DNA from: Vibrio ostreicida
GTDB taxonomy: Bacteria > Pseudomonadota > Gammaproteobacteria > Enterobacterales > Vibrionaceae
Assembly (NCBI RefSeq): GCF_013074385.2
Contig: NZ_JABEYA020000005.1
Location: 1-64,000 of the forward strand
Length of the DNA: 64,000 nt
Direction of reading: 5' to 3'
Shown: in pieces, positions 1-8,753 of the stretch
Position numbering within the stretch: position 1 is the first letter of the stretch
Layout: each line of letters starts with the position of its first letter
Translations under genes and position numbers: made by a program
Notes under the pieces: model-generated
What the model saw: the letters and a program-made list of their open reading frames with translations, nothing else
Databases searched by the model: none
Told to the model about the DNA's origin: nothing

Positions 1-839
1 TCACCATTCTTCTTATTAGTGATAGAATGTTTTTCATGGTTCTTTTCCAAAAATAATATTCTGTACAGTTAGTGTGGAAAGGTACAATATTAAACAGGCA
101 GGGCTAAGAATAATTAATAATTAATAATTAATAATCAATAATTTATGATTATTCATTTATTTTTAATGTAGGGGTGTGAATAAAATGCCTGCTATCTACA
201 GCCTGTTACCGCAGGGCAGGTCATACTCAGCAGGAAATCAGTGATTATCGAGCCTAAGACGCTAGCGAGTGTTGATGGGAGCTAGAAAATCCCTTTCCTT
301 AGCGTATTTATTGGTGAAGATCATAACCTATGAACAGTTCCCGAATGGAGAGTTCAGTTTTTATGATTCAGTTTACTCCTATTTTTCCATACAAGTTCGT
401 TACTCCCTTTTTCTACTTAACTGCCTAAACGGTTAGGTTGTGATAGTTTATTTCTACTCTTTATTATATCGGGCCAACTTTTTAATGATATTCCCACATG
501 ATTCTCCTGATTTAATTTTTCCGAAGAGACGTTTTGGATTATTAAAAAACCAGGGGGTGGCTCAATGTTATGTTACCGAAAATCAAGGTGCCTTTGCCTA
601 GAATAAAGGAACATCAATGGTTTTTTAAACAAAGGGAAGCCAAAAAATAGCGATGCTTGCGAGCGTGAGGAAGAGGGGAGTGAGCTAACATTCGATGTGT
701 CGAGAGGGCGTCACGTGGGGTGAGGCTATCGCCAAAGATTGGTCGGAGGTGAGGAATTGCCAAGTAACGCTTTATCATTCGACAATGACGCGTATAATCC
801 CCCGACATTTTACACGACACCCAAACCAAAGAGTCCCGT
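1..839. other. Long gap without a recognised gene
   Basis: No convincing gene is seen in this AT-rich stretch. Short open frames between about 614 and 916 lie on both strands, lack a recognisable family and overlap the next gene's start, so they are left out. A 7-bp tandem repeat (unit TAATTAA, about four copies, the last ones degenerate) lies at about 110-145. The interval could hold regulatory sequence or decayed genes, but nothing can be named. Confidence 0.5.
110..145. repeat. Short AT-rich tandem repeat
   Basis: The 7-bp unit TAATTAA is repeated about three times exactly and then degenerates (TAATCAA, TAATTTA). It lies in a non-coding region and could vary by slippage. No function can be assigned. 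Confidence 0.7.
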
Positions 840-1172
840 ATGTCAAAATTATTCTTCAAAGGCCGCATCGAAACAAGGAAAAACCACGTAAAGTCAGGCT
901 ACAACGTAAATCGTGACGTAAAAGCTGGGACTGCTGAAGCGCCAATTTCAGTCACAGTCATGTCTGAGAGCCGCAAAGCGGATATCGAGCGCATCGCTGA
1001 AGAGAACGCAATCATCGTCAATATTGTCGTGAACGCTGATCAAGAAGAGAACACCGTTGAGTTAGACACACTCCTTAACAAGCCAACAACAACGGTATTT
1101 GAGAAAACACCGAATAGAAATGACCCTTGTCGTTGCGGCAGCGGCAAGAAATACAAGAAATGCTGCGCCTAG
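840..1172 (+). CDS. SEC-C metal-binding motif protein, PBPRA1643 family
   Basis: A 110-residue cytosolic protein without signal peptide or membrane segment. The C-terminus has the SEC-C zinc motif (PCRCGSGKKYKKCC, about residues 96-109), the same Cys pattern found at the end of SecA. The N-terminal half matches the small marine gammaproteobacterial family of SWIM/SEC-C motif proteins (PBPRA1643 type). Its biochemical role is unknown; the motif suggests Zn binding and perhaps protein or ribosome contact. The ATG at 840 gives the family's usual N-terminus (MSKLFFKGR), although the ribosome binding site is weak. It stands alone, followed by a GC-rich hairpin at 1181-1199. Confidence 0.85.
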   Translation: MSKLFFKGRIETRKNHVKSGYNVNRDVKAGTAEAPISVTVMSESRKADIERIAEENAIIVNIVVNADQEENTVELDTLLNKPTTTVFEKTPNRNDPCRCGSGKKYKKCCA

Positions 1173-1180
1173 ATTCGAAT

Positions 1181-1199
1181 GCCGCCCTAATCCGGCGGC
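1181..1199. terminator. GC-rich hairpin after the SEC-C gene
   Basis: GCCGCC and GGCGGC pair around a seven-base loop 9 bases after the SEC-C stop codon. The position suits a transcript end, but there is no T-run, so it may only stabilise the mRNA end. Confidence 0.4.
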
Positions 1200-1373
1200 C
1201 AACTTGGCATTAATATTTCTCTAATCAAACTCTATAATTTCTAGTCACCTTCATAATAACAACGACTTACTGGTTGAAAAGCGTGAGCGACCGACAAACG
1301 AGGGAATGTCTTCCGCCCCCTATACTTTGGGAAGGTAATGAAATGATGTTTAAACAAGCAGAATAAAAGGAAT

Positions 1374-1388
1374 AAAAGTGCCTGTCCC
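1374..1388 (+). repeat. GTGCCTGTCC dispersed repeat copy (REP-like)
   Basis: AAAAGTGCCTGTCCC is a single half-element of the dispersed family described in the findings. It lies directly at the left edge of the trpS remnant. Confidence 0.75.
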
Positions 1389-1390
1389 TA

Positions 1391-1754
1391 TAAAGGACCA
1401 TTACATCTTGGTCACTACGTCGGCGCTTTGAAACAGCGTGTCGTTTTGCAGAATGTTCACGATCAAACCGTTCTTGTCGCTGATATGCAGGGCTTAACAG
1501 ATAACGCTCATAATCCAGCAAAGGTCGACCAACATTCTTAATGTCGTCGCTGATTATCTTGCGGTAGGGATAGACCCCAGCAAAACAACGATTTGTCTGC
1601 AATCTCAGTGACAAGCGCTAGCGGAATTAACCATGTATTATAGTAATTTGGTGACAATAGCCCGATTGGAGCGAAACCCTACGGTCAAAAGCGAGATCAA
1701 GAATAAAGGCTTTGAGCGTTCTATTCCTGCTGGTTTCTTAACATAACCTATCGA
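1391..1754 (+). pseudogene. trpS: Remnant of a tryptophanyl-tRNA synthetase gene
   Basis: Translation on the plus strand gives an unmistakable TrpRS stretch: [15 protein letters not shown] (the HIGH-motif region), then [16 protein letters not shown]. After a frameshift near 1537-1540 follow [32 protein letters not shown] and GFERSIPAGFL. In-frame stops interrupt it near 1611 and 1743. The start codon, first residues and the C-terminal two thirds (including the KMSKS loop) are missing, so it cannot encode an enzyme. The homology runs into the stop codon of the convergent LysR gene at 1755. The left end abuts a GTGCCTGTCC repeat. It is probably a remnant of a second trpS copy; the functional gene must be elsewhere. 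Confidence 0.85.
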
Positions 1755-2573
1755 TTATGCCGACTGAATCTCTTGGATAACTTCATTGGGTAGTTGGCGA
1801 TAAGCCAAGACAATAGAGCGTGTTATTGGCCTGTCTAAAGCAATGGAAATATATTCTAAATTTTCATCTCGCTGGTGGGTGTATGACTCAGGTATTACTG
1901 CGACTCCTAACCCAAGTTTCACCAAGCCTTGAAGTTGTAGATCGTGGATAGCTTTACCCTTGTAAATAATCGATATTCCCTGTTCATTGATCAGCCGTTC
2001 AAATTCCTTTCGATGAGTACAATAAGGCCGCTCTATAAATTTTAGGCCTTCTAGCGAACTGAGACTAACTTCTTTGTTTTTTGCCAATGGATGATGTCGA
2101 GATGTCACCAGTTTGTAGCCTTCATAACGAAGTTTTTTAAACTTAAATTGCGAGGGTAATCGTTGTTCATCAATGATGGCAAGTTGCGCTTGCTCAATAG
2201 AGTCTGCAATGGATAAGTGAATATCTAATGGCACCTTTTTTATCGATTCAATAAGGCCAAGATAACATTCAATATTGATGTCTGGTTGAATGTAGAGGTT
2301 CAATTCGATCGCGTTATCGGGTGTGAAAGCTGCTTCTAGTTGTTGGTTTTGCAGTAACAAGTCGGACGCGAGCTTGTACAGTTTGTGCCCATTTTCTGTT
2401 GGTTTGATCCCTTGTTTACTGCGCTCAAAAAGAGTCACTCCTAAACGGGTTTCTAATGATTTGATGGCGTGAGTAATCGATGGTTGTGAGATGTAGCATC
2501 GAGATGCTGCTGCGGTAATCGCCCCTTCTTCATAGGCGGCAATAAAGTAAGAGAGTGGTTTGATTTCTATCAT
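1755..2573 (-). CDS. LysR-family transcriptional regulator
   Basis: At 272 residues this is slightly shorter than typical LysR proteins (about 290-310). The N-terminal winged helix-turn-helix is clear: FIAAYEEGAITAAASRCYISQPSITHAIKSLE, residues about 9-40. A LysR substrate-binding domain follows (about 90-265) with the usual GLGVAVIPES segment near the end. It is divergent from the NTF2-like gene at 2709, the usual arrangement for a LysR regulator and its target. The 5' region holds an AT-rich inverted repeat and a CTATGG direct repeat that could be its operator. The effector is unknown. The stop codon lies at the edge of a trpS remnant on the other strand. Confidence 0.9.
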   Translation of the reverse strand: MIEIKPLSYFIAAYEEGAITAAASRCYISQPSITHAIKSLETRLGVTLFERSKQGIKPTENGHKLYKLASDLLLQNQQLEAAFTPDNAIELNLYIQPDINIECYLGLIESIKKVPLDIHLSIADSIEQAQLAIIDEQRLPSQFKFKKLRYEGYKLVTSRHHPLAKNKEVSLSSLEGLKFIERPYCTHRKEFERLINEQGISIIYKGKAIHDLQLQGLVKLGLGVAVIPESYTHQRDENLEYISIALDRPITRSIVLAYRQLPNEVIQEIQSA

Positions 2574-2619
2574 ATAATATAACTATGGATAACAAATATA
2601 ATCAATATTATATCTATGG
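2572..2619. promoter_or_regulatory. Candidate LysR operator region
   Basis: Inverted arms ATATAATAT (2572-2580) and ATATTATAT (2605-2613) flank 24 bases. CTATGG occurs twice 31 bases apart (2583 and 2614). The sites lie between the divergent LysR gene and the NTF2-like gene. LysR proteins usually bind partly symmetrical AT-rich boxes here; the assignment is inference. Confidence 0.3.
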
Positions 2620-2708
2620 TAGAAAAGTTGCTACTTTTGTATCGCTCAATGATAAGACATTCATCTAAGAAGCCATCTTGTATGGCTATGGAGAAAGGGA
2701 ACCAAAGT

Positions 2709-3125
2709 ATGTTAGAACGTCATAGTGATATTGTCATCCATAACTTATTAAACCGATTTGAAAAAGGAGATTTAACATTACTGGAACTGATAGCGGACGA
2801 TATCAGTCTGCAAATAGACCACTATAAAGATGATACCGATGCAAGTTGGCAGCGATGTGACAATAAAGAGGGGTTTATTGCGATCTTGAATCGCCTAGGC
2901 ACGGATGTTTTTCCTAAGGGCACGACAATCACAGGACTAAAATCAGAGGCTTTAGGGGATGGATGGTATGTGACCACATTCGACCAAACATTTTGGTATG
3001 GTTTGGCTGAACAATCAGTGGAGAGCCGAACGTATATCGTCTCTCACGAGCTCGATGGGAAAATAGATTATTTCCGTGAGAATGTCGGCACACTGCAATA
3101 TCGAGCTGAACCTGTGTATTCATAA
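2709..3125 (+). CDS. NTF2-like (SnoaL-type) small protein
   Basis: The start at 2709 gives 138 residues with a plausible ribosome binding site (AAGGGA about nine bases upstream). Longer in-frame starts back to 2616 would add a tail that looks non-coding. The pattern fits the NTF2-like/SnoaL fold: an N-terminal helix (HNLLNRFEKGDLTLLELIADD), strand segments around IDHYKDD and VTTFDQTFWYG, and a closing RTYIVSHELDGKIDYFREN strand pair. Such proteins are small-molecule isomerases, cyclases or binding proteins; the substrate cannot be told. It is probably controlled by the divergent LysR gene. Confidence 0.65.
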   Translation: MLERHSDIVIHNLLNRFEKGDLTLLELIADDISLQIDHYKDDTDASWQRCDNKEGFIAILNRLGTDVFPKGTTITGLKSEALGDGWYVTTFDQTFWYGLAEQSVESRTYIVSHELDGKIDYFRENVGTLQYRAEPVYS

Positions 3126-3541
3126 ACGTTCAAATCGCTAAGCTAGCTAAGCTGATGGTTGGCTTCATATCGTGGTTGTTATCGACCATAAAAGCATAAA
3201 AGTGCCTGTCACCTTAAGGATTCCTTAAGCATTTACGGGCAGGCACTATGCCCAGTTTAACATCGGTGACATTTTGATTAGAGTCCAATGAGATTAGCCT
3301 GCGCTGATATCGATCTCAGTTAATCATCCTAGGGCTAGGCGCATCACAAATACCTTCACTTACAATCTTAATGGTTGCTTTTCGCCGCGTCATCTATCAC
3401 AGCTTCCGCATAATTCTCCATCGTTTGTTTGTCCATGAATGTAATTTGTAGCTATGCTGAACTTGTAATTAAGTTCAATTAAATCAATAATTTAATTGTT
3501 AATCTATCAATTCAACTGACCATAAAACAAGGCCTAAAACT
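3126..3541. other. Gap with an inverted REP-like pair
   Basis: The stretch contains an inverted pair of the dispersed repeat: AAAAGTGCCTGTC at 3198-3210 and GGGCAGGCAC at 3237-3246. On the minus strand, about 3435 down to 3300, a short frame (MDKQTMENYAEAVIDDAAK) shifts into KATIKIVSEGICDAPS and stops. This could be a decayed small gene, but no family is recognised. Confidence 0.4.
3198..3246. repeat. Inverted pair of the GGACAGGCAC repeat
   Basis: Half-elements GTGCCTGTC and GGGCAGGCAC face each other about 26 bases apart and can form a hairpin, with an inner AAGGATTCCTT palindrome between them. The layout is that of the other REP-like pairs in this window. Confidence 0.65.
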
Positions 3542-3850
3542 ATGAAAATGACAACAACGCTGTTGGCTGCACTTCTTCTCGCTTCAACGGGTGCGATTGC
3601 GAATACTACGGCATTGACAGATCAAGAAAATCAAATTATCGAGAAAGCCGCGATATTAGATATGCGCGGTTGTGCGGTGGCATCACTTGAAGAACTGCGT
3701 AATCCAGAAAGAAGAGCGGCGCTCAATGGTTTATTCCAAAGCATGAATATGGAACTTCAAAGTATAGGTTATGAATCTGCGGGTTCTGAGTTACCAAGCT
3801 CCGAGCAAATGGCCTCCGCGATTTTGGCGATGTGCAAAGCGAAGTATTAA
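3542..3850 (+). CDS. Small secreted (periplasmic) protein, unknown
   Basis: A 102-residue protein with a clear signal peptide (MKMTTTLLAALLLASTGAIA, cleavage likely after residue 20-21). The mature part of about 81 residues is helical and mildly acidic. It has two Cys, one in DMRGCAVASL and one at the end (AMCKAKY), which could form a disulphide in the periplasm. No family was recognised. It stands alone between two long gaps, transcribed toward the minus-strand gene at 3964. Confidence 0.6.
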   Translation: MKMTTTLLAALLLASTGAIANTTALTDQENQIIEKAAILDMRGCAVASLEELRNPERRAALNGLFQSMNMELQSIGYESAGSELPSSEQMASAILAMCKAKY

Positions 3851-3963
3851 TCTGCTTGTTTTTAATTATTCTAACAAAGGGTGAGTTTATACTCACTCTT
3901 TTTATGATCGATAGTAATATAAGAAATAATGACCTATTCATACCATAAAATAGGCCAAGGAAA

Positions 3964-4641
3964 CTAAAATAGCAATTCAGTATCACTATGAGTTTCAATT
4001 ATATTAAACGTGGCATAAGCTTCAGTGAGAGAGAGATCTATTCCATATTCACCGGAGACTTCCTGAATGAGCTGAAAAAAAGCCTCATCTTTCTCTATGT
4101 TATTTATTCTAGTTAGTTTTTCGTATTTGTTTTTCAAAATTTCGATTAAAAATTGGTGGGGGGCGACCGTTAATATATCACTATTATATTCTTCTAATTC
4201 TTGAGCTAAATCTCCAAGCTGTACCGCCCGTAGAGTCAGCAACTGTTCGATAGCAATATCCTTGTAGCCCAGATTCTTATAGAACACCACCCACTGATCA
4301 TCGGTGTAACGTGTCGGTATCTCGTTTAAAATAGTCTTGCCACTTTCCGATAATGTATTGAATTGATTTTTGTGAAAAGAATAGAGTGCATGGTTTAATT
4401 CTTGGTATGAAAACGTCAGTTCGTCCGATGAATGAGGCATTGTACTTGCAACGAGTGAAGGGGCTTGTTGAGTCAATAAACTTTTCCTTTCTTTCTGCAA
4501 TGAGGGTGGCGCTTTTATAAGCTGATTATAACGTTCTGGCGTTTTTTGGTTATCAAGACGCGTTTCTGTTTGTTGTGTCGGCAAAAAACTGTACATTCCG
4601 ATACCGACGACAGAAACAAGTGCCGCTGCACGCTTTAACAT
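3964..4641 (-). CDS. Membrane-anchored or exported protein, unknown
   Basis: The start at 4641 is chosen because GGGAGG lies four bases upstream; the GTG at 4653 overlaps that ribosome binding site. The product is 225 residues. Residues about 2-20 are hydrophobic (RAAALVSVVGIGMYSFL), an uncleaved anchor or signal peptide. A low-complexity linker to about residue 70 precedes a mostly helical acidic domain rich in Leu, Glu and Tyr. It is preceded on the same strand, 59 bases away, by another exported unknown (4701-5150). The two probably form an operon. The helical, anchored layout slightly resembles secretion chaperones, but no motif supports that. Confidence 0.55.
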   Translation of the reverse strand: MLKRAAALVSVVGIGMYSFLPTQQTETRLDNQKTPERYNQLIKAPPSLQKERKSLLTQQAPSLVASTMPHSSDELTFSYQELNHALYSFHKNQFNTLSESGKTILNEIPTRYTDDQWVVFYKNLGYKDIAIEQLLTLRAVQLGDLAQELEEYNSDILTVAPHQFLIEILKNKYEKLTRINNIEKDEAFFQLIQEVSGEYGIDLSLTEAYATFNIIETHSDTELLF

Positions 4642-4667
4642 AGTACCTCCCACAATGATCCCACGTT

Positions 4668-4690
4668 AGAGGGCCTCATAGAAAGGCCCC
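4668..4690. terminator. Hairpin between two exported-protein genes
   Basis: GGGCCT and AGGCCC pair around a seven-base loop in the 59-base gap between the genes at 4701-5150 and 3964-4641. Without a T-run it may reduce read-through or stabilise one part of the mRNA. Confidence 0.35.
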
Positions 4691-4700
4691 AATTTTACTG

Positions 4701-5150
4701 TTAGTAAACGAGCACTTTAAACTCTTTTACACTAGACCAGCCCGTCACCCTTTGGCTAGACCAACTAGTAGGTGAACGGCGTTTGATCGTTTGAATTCCC
4801 GTAGGTAGCCCCTTGGCATAGGAATGCCATTTCGAGCCAGAGTTTACTCTCGCCAATCGGATTTGAAATGTCCAGTAAGGGCTAATCTCATTCGCAAAAC
4901 GTGAATCAAAGTTGGGCATCGTCGCAGCGAGGAGTTGACCAAAACCACTTTCAGCCTCAGCTCCTGGGTGCTGGCGAGTGTATATCACTCCACCATCGAC
5001 TTTTGATTCCATTTGTATTTGGTTATTGTAAAGATAACTGGCCATACTCGGGCTTTTTACCAGTACTTGATGAAAATCAGGGGTAGCAAAAACATTAGAA
5101 GCAAACATTGATAATGCAAATAATGTAAAATAAATTTTGACTTGAGACAT
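4701..5150 (-). CDS. Secreted protein of unknown function
   Basis: A 149-residue protein with a signal peptide (residues 1-22, IYFTLFALSMFASNVFA, cleaved before TPDF). The mature domain has aromatic and basic residues, including YWTFQIRLARVNSGSKWHSYA and a Ser/Trp-rich segment SPTSWSSQRVTGWSS, suggesting a beta-rich fold. No Cys is present in the mature part. It is the first gene of a likely two-gene unit with the anchored unknown downstream. No family is recognised. Confidence 0.55.
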   Translation of the reverse strand: MSQVKIYFTLFALSMFASNVFATPDFHQVLVKSPSMASYLYNNQIQMESKVDGGVIYTRQHPGAEAESGFGQLLAATMPNFDSRFANEISPYWTFQIRLARVNSGSKWHSYAKGLPTGIQTIKRRSPTSWSSQRVTGWSSVKEFKVLVY

Positions 5151-5869
5151 GGGTCGTCCTTTAAATTAATTAGTTTAAGTGAAAATTAGATAGAAGAGTA
5201 TTTCTATACTAGGGTTTAATGTCCGAAGAGATATAAACATATATGAAGGCGTTATTTGAAACATCAATAAATGTTTACTTTCCGTTGCATGTAAAAACCT
5301 ACTTTTAATCAAATAATCGTGATTATTTTTGGGATTATTTAAATTTAGTCTACGGGGCTTAATGAGTGTGTTGCTCTGAATAAATTATAGATAACACGCT
5401 ACTCATTTATTTGAATAAATATCTCGAAAATATAATTATTTAATTTATTGTGGTGAAATGTTAGTCATTTGTTGAGGTTGTTCTATTGACGAGGAATGAG
5501 GGTAATAGCTTCCGATTGCTAAGGACACCCACTTGAGGTAGCGATGAGAAAAATAACCAAGGTCAGATTCATCGTCTTGCTTTTTAGCCAAACCGAGAAG
5601 GGGGGCATTGGACAGGGCGAACGCATGAACGTTATTTGCTCAATTAGAGTGTAAATATTGATCAATGGGTGAGTGGTATTTGAACACCGTAATCTCTTTT
5701 GTCGAACCGTTGAAAAGAAAGCTAATCTATTAGCTCAAATATTAAACACACGTGCGGTCGCCCTGGGGCATTGGATTTCCCAAATAGCGCCAAACGGCGT
5801 AGAACGTTGAGCGCGAATTTACTGACTTGCGGACAGCCGTCGTCGATGTATCCGCGTCTTATCAACAAT
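5151..5869. other. Long gap without a recognised gene
   Basis: About 720 bases, AT-rich in the left half and less so toward 5870. No frame on either strand shows a recognisable family or a good ribosome binding site. The left end must hold the promoter of the gene at 4701-5150. Confidence 0.5.
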
Positions 5870-5906
5870 AAAGCCACTTGCATGATGCAAGTGGCTTTTC
5901 GTTTTT
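5870..5906. terminator. Intrinsic bidirectional terminator
   Basis: AAAGCCACTTGCA and TGCAAGTGGCTTT form a 13-bp stem with a three-base loop, followed by T-rich sequence on the plus strand and preceded by A-rich sequence. It directly follows the stop codon of the minus-strand lipase-like gene. Confidence 0.8.
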
Positions 5907-5909
5907 GTG

Positions 5910-6899
5910 CTATTTAATGATGACGCACTCTAGGTTATCAATGACCTGAGGAATGTTGTGTAAGTAGAATCGATTGCTGGTGAGGTATTGGTACCAGTCA
6001 TCTTCACCTTTGCAGAAGGGTAGGGTGTAGATATCACCGAGTTGTGGTGGCATGTACCAGCCGAACAAGTAAGTGAGCGCTTCACCCTCAAGGTTGACGT
6101 TGGTGATGGTTTCATGGGCTGCTTGATTGAGCTCATCCATGTTGTTGAACTGGCGCTTTTTCATGATTTTCTCGATGCTGCCTGTTCCTAGCCCCAGTGC
6201 GTTAAAGGCGTACGCGTCGGAATCAGTCAGCATGGCTGCGTACTGAGCTAAACCACCGCCGAGTGAGGTGCCTGTAGTGATGAGTTCTTTGTCTGGGTAG
6301 GCTGCTTTGATGGCTTCTGCTAGGGCTTCCGCTTGTTTGAAATCGTCTGGCAGCAGGCCACTAATTTGATTATACGCAGAGGCACTGTTGAGCACACCGC
6401 GTGCGGTTCTTCCACTCGTAATGGAAAAACGGGTATCGGTACCCGCAAAGGCTAAAATGACACGGTTATCTTGCTCATCGAGTGGCATCAGTACCGTTGC
6501 CATCAATCCTGTCTTTTTATCGATGTATTTCAACTGTGTTTTATTTTTGCTGTCGACGTCGACATAAGGTGGAAACGACACATTCTGGGCTTGCTGAGCG
6601 TTGTTCAGCCCTTGAATGACTCGCGCTTCATCTGTATTGATGCGTCTGTAGCCATCTTCGGTTTGATGAACATTGGCCATGGAGACAAACGCACCTTGAG
6701 CCAGTCTTTCATAAGGCAAGAATTGCTCAGACGTTACTTTGTTTACGACCAGTTCTGGCTCTTCGGCAAGGGGCTGGAAATCGGGTTCCACATAAGTGGA
6801 ACTTGCCATTGCGCTAGGCGCCATAAGGGCTGAAAACATCAGTAAACAAAAAGATAGGCGAGCGCTGTTTTTTGGAGTAGTGGGTTGGCTTATATACAT
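5910..6899 (-). CDS. Exported lipase-like alpha/beta hydrolase
   Basis: A 329-residue protein with an N-terminal signal sequence (ARLSFCLLMFSALMAPSAMA, about residues 13-32). The core looks like the lipase class 3/Mbeg1 type: the strand-oxyanion segment RVILAFAGTD near residue 147, then the nucleophile elbow GTSLGGG near residue 210 (G-x-S-x-G with the Ser nucleophile). A later Asp and His would complete the triad but cannot be fixed by eye. The substrate is unknown; lipid or ester hydrolysis in the periplasm or outside is the family expectation. A Fur-like sequence lies upstream and a strong terminator follows. Confidence 0.75.
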   Translation of the reverse strand: MYISQPTTPKNSARLSFCLLMFSALMAPSAMASSTYVEPDFQPLAEEPELVVNKVTSEQFLPYERLAQGAFVSMANVHQTEDGYRRINTDEARVIQGLNNAQQAQNVSFPPYVDVDSKNKTQLKYIDKKTGLMATVLMPLDEQDNRVILAFAGTDTRFSITSGRTARGVLNSASAYNQISGLLPDDFKQAEALAEAIKAAYPDKELITTGTSLGGGLAQYAAMLTDSDAYAFNALGLGTGSIEKIMKKRQFNNMDELNQAAHETITNVNLEGEALTYLFGWYMPPQLGDIYTLPFCKGEDDWYQYLTSNRFYLHNIPQVIDNLECVIIK

Positions 6900-6940
6900 A
6901 GTGATCTCATTGTCCGGAAAGGAAGTTGAATTCTATATTT

Positions 6941-6957
6941 CCTAACGATTATCACTA
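6941..6957 (-). promoter_or_regulatory. Weak Fur-box-like site upstream of the lipase gene
   Basis: On the minus strand the sequence reads TAGTGATAATCGTTAGG, close to the central part of the Fur consensus, about 45 bases before the lipase start. The match is partial and the call is tentative. Confidence 0.25.
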
Positions 6958-7050
6958 CCGGAATTCGCAAACGATTGGGTGAATTGGTTGAACCAGTTTA
7001 TGGTATTTTTATTGATAATTTTTTGATAGGTGACTCTGGCCGTAAAAAGG

Positions 7051-7064
7051 AAAAGTGCCTGTCC
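7051..7064 (+). repeat. GTGCCTGTCC dispersed repeat copy
   Basis: AAAAGTGCCTGTCC is a single half-element in the gap between the lipase gene and the solute-binding protein gene. A degenerate copy (AAAAAAGTGCCCGTTCCC) lies at about 8003-8020. Confidence 0.7.
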
Positions 7065-7208
7065 ATTTATACACTTGCATTTATCCAAAACAGATCTTTA
7101 ACCCCTATAAAGCGCAAATGCATAGGTAAGCCGTCATATATGAGCTATCCTGCAAAGGTAGGATGGATGTTTGTTGTGAGCTGAAAGGTTGCTGGAGGAA
7201 TTTTTGTA

Positions 7209-7943
7209 ATGAGGATCGCGCTATCATACTTAGGCCCATTGTTACTGATTCTTTGGAGCCCTTTAACATTGGCAGCAACCTTAAAGATATCTCAGGATCT
7301 ATGGCCCCCCTACATCATGAATTCTGTGCAAGGCAGCGGGATTGCCCATGATATTGTCGCCGATGCGTTGGTCTCCGCCGGTTACGACCTTGAATACTCA
7401 GTAAAGCCTTGGACAAGGGTTCTTAAAGAAACCAAATCAGGCCAAAATGACGTTATTATTTCCCTTTGGAAAACAGAAGAAAGGGCCAAGTTTCTCTTAT
7501 ACACTCAGCCTTACACACACAATAATGTCATCTTTATCTCTCGCAGTGAGACGCAATTTGAGTATGAATCACTCGATAGTTTAAAGGGGCTGAGAGTCGC
7601 GTTAATTAATGATTATGCGTACGCCAAAAATTTACGCCAATATCAAGAAATGATTCCAGTCCACACACTAGACTTACCGAACAGCCTAAGATATTTACTC
7701 GCAAATAAAGCCGATGTTGTGGTGGCCGATGAAGCGGTGGGTCGATGGACTGCCCATGGAATGAAAATATCGAAAGGCACTCTTCATTTTAGTAAAACCT
7801 ATTTTGACTCGACACCGCTGCATGCCGCAGTGAGAAGAGATCACCCTGAAGCTGAAAAGGTGGTGTCGATTCTCAACAACTACTTTAAAAATCACGCCGA
7901 AGGAAAGTTAGAAGCGTTGCATATGCTGTATGGTCTAAAATAA
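7209..7943 (+). CDS. Periplasmic solute-binding protein (SBP_bac_3 type)
   Basis: A 244-residue protein with a signal peptide (LSYLGPLLLILWSPLTLAA). The start is set by GGAGG ten bases upstream. The mature part has the bacterial extracellular solute-binding family 3 pattern: ISQDLWPPYIM, then GIAHDIVADALVSAGYDLEY, KPWTRVLKETKSGQNDVIIS and a closing LNNYFKNHAEGKLEALHMLYG. These proteins bind amino acids or similar small ligands. No ABC permease or ATPase gene is adjacent, so it may serve a distant transporter or a sensor. A paralogue of the same general kind lies at 14681-15457. Confidence 0.8.
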   Translation: MRIALSYLGPLLLILWSPLTLAATLKISQDLWPPYIMNSVQGSGIAHDIVADALVSAGYDLEYSVKPWTRVLKETKSGQNDVIISLWKTEERAKFLLYTQPYTHNNVIFISRSETQFEYESLDSLKGLRVALINDYAYAKNLRQYQEMIPVHTLDLPNSLRYLLANKADVVVADEAVGRWTAHGMKISKGTLHFSKTYFDSTPLHAAVRRDHPEAEKVVSILNNYFKNHAEGKLEALHMLYGLK

Positions 7944-8125
7944 TGATCCTTAGCTAAGCCTCGACAAGATTAACGAGGGCACACACTTTATTCGTTCAGC
8001 AGAAAAAAGTGCCCGTTCCCATAAGCCCCTGACGAGCCTTTGAGGAAATGCAAGCAACGTTTTGCTCATCGTGGTTTAAGTGACTTAAAGTTGGCTGGCT
8101 CAAAGTCAATGAGCATCGAGTCGGG

Positions 8126-8695
8126 TTAAAAGGCTTTGCGTGCGAGAATAGCAAGAGAATCTCCATCTTCGAATTCACGAAAAACCTTGGCCTCAACAAC
8201 GTTAAACGCCCGTCCCATTGCTTCTTTCATCTGGGCTAAATTTCTTGGATGAAACGAGAGACCATGGGTTTCCTCGGGGGCTTGAATGTGTTTCCAGATC
8301 AGATGGAAAACGAAACCACCAGGTAAAAGCACTTCTGCTTGACGGAGGAAAGACTGGCGCAATTCGGCGTCATTCAAATGATGCATGACTTTATTGGAAT
8401 AGACGGCATTGTACTGAGTTTCTGTCTCGATGTTTACAGCATCGAGCGTTAAGGTAAGCACATCGGGTAGCCGTTTATTGAGAATATTCACGAACGCGGG
8501 GGAGGCGTCGGAACCTGTCACTTGAAAGTTCTGAGCGAGAATGCACAGATCATTACCGGGGCCTGAGCCTAACTCTAAAATAGAAGCATCAGGAGAAAGA
8601 ACCTGAGTGAGCATGTGCAGTTGTTCGGCGGCATTATATCCATCGCATTTTGCCGTATAAGCGTTCGCATTGTTAACGTCGTGATAATAATTCAT
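8126..8695 (-). CDS. SAM-dependent methyltransferase, class I
   Basis: The start at 8695 has GGAG five bases upstream; two earlier ATG codons lack one. The 189-residue product shows the SAM-binding motif I SILELGSGPGND near residue 38, motif II VTGSDASP, and the post-motif segment YNAVYSNKVMHHLNDAE. These are typical of methyltransferase domain 11/25 enzymes. The later HLIWKHIQAPEETHGLSFHP segment resembles small-molecule or tellurite-type methyltransferases, but the acceptor is unknown. It follows the related gene at 8754-9371 by 58 bases and is probably cotranscribed with it. Confidence 0.8.
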   Translation of the reverse strand: MNYYHDVNNANAYTAKCDGYNAAEQLHMLTQVLSPDASILELGSGPGNDLCILAQNFQVTGSDASPAFVNILNKRLPDVLTLTLDAVNIETETQYNAVYSNKVMHHLNDAELRQSFLRQAEVLLPGGFVFHLIWKHIQAPEETHGLSFHPRNLAQMKEAMGRAFNVVEAKVFREFEDGDSLAILARKAF

Positions 8696-8753
8696 GTAAG
8701 CTCCGTTATTTAACATTTTGCTCATTAAGGGGTTTTTCCTATTTTATGCATCA

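Noticed and set aside
614-916. Two open frames of 73-84 codons on opposite strands
   Set aside because: Both run into the SEC-C gene, neither has a good ribosome binding site or a recognised family.
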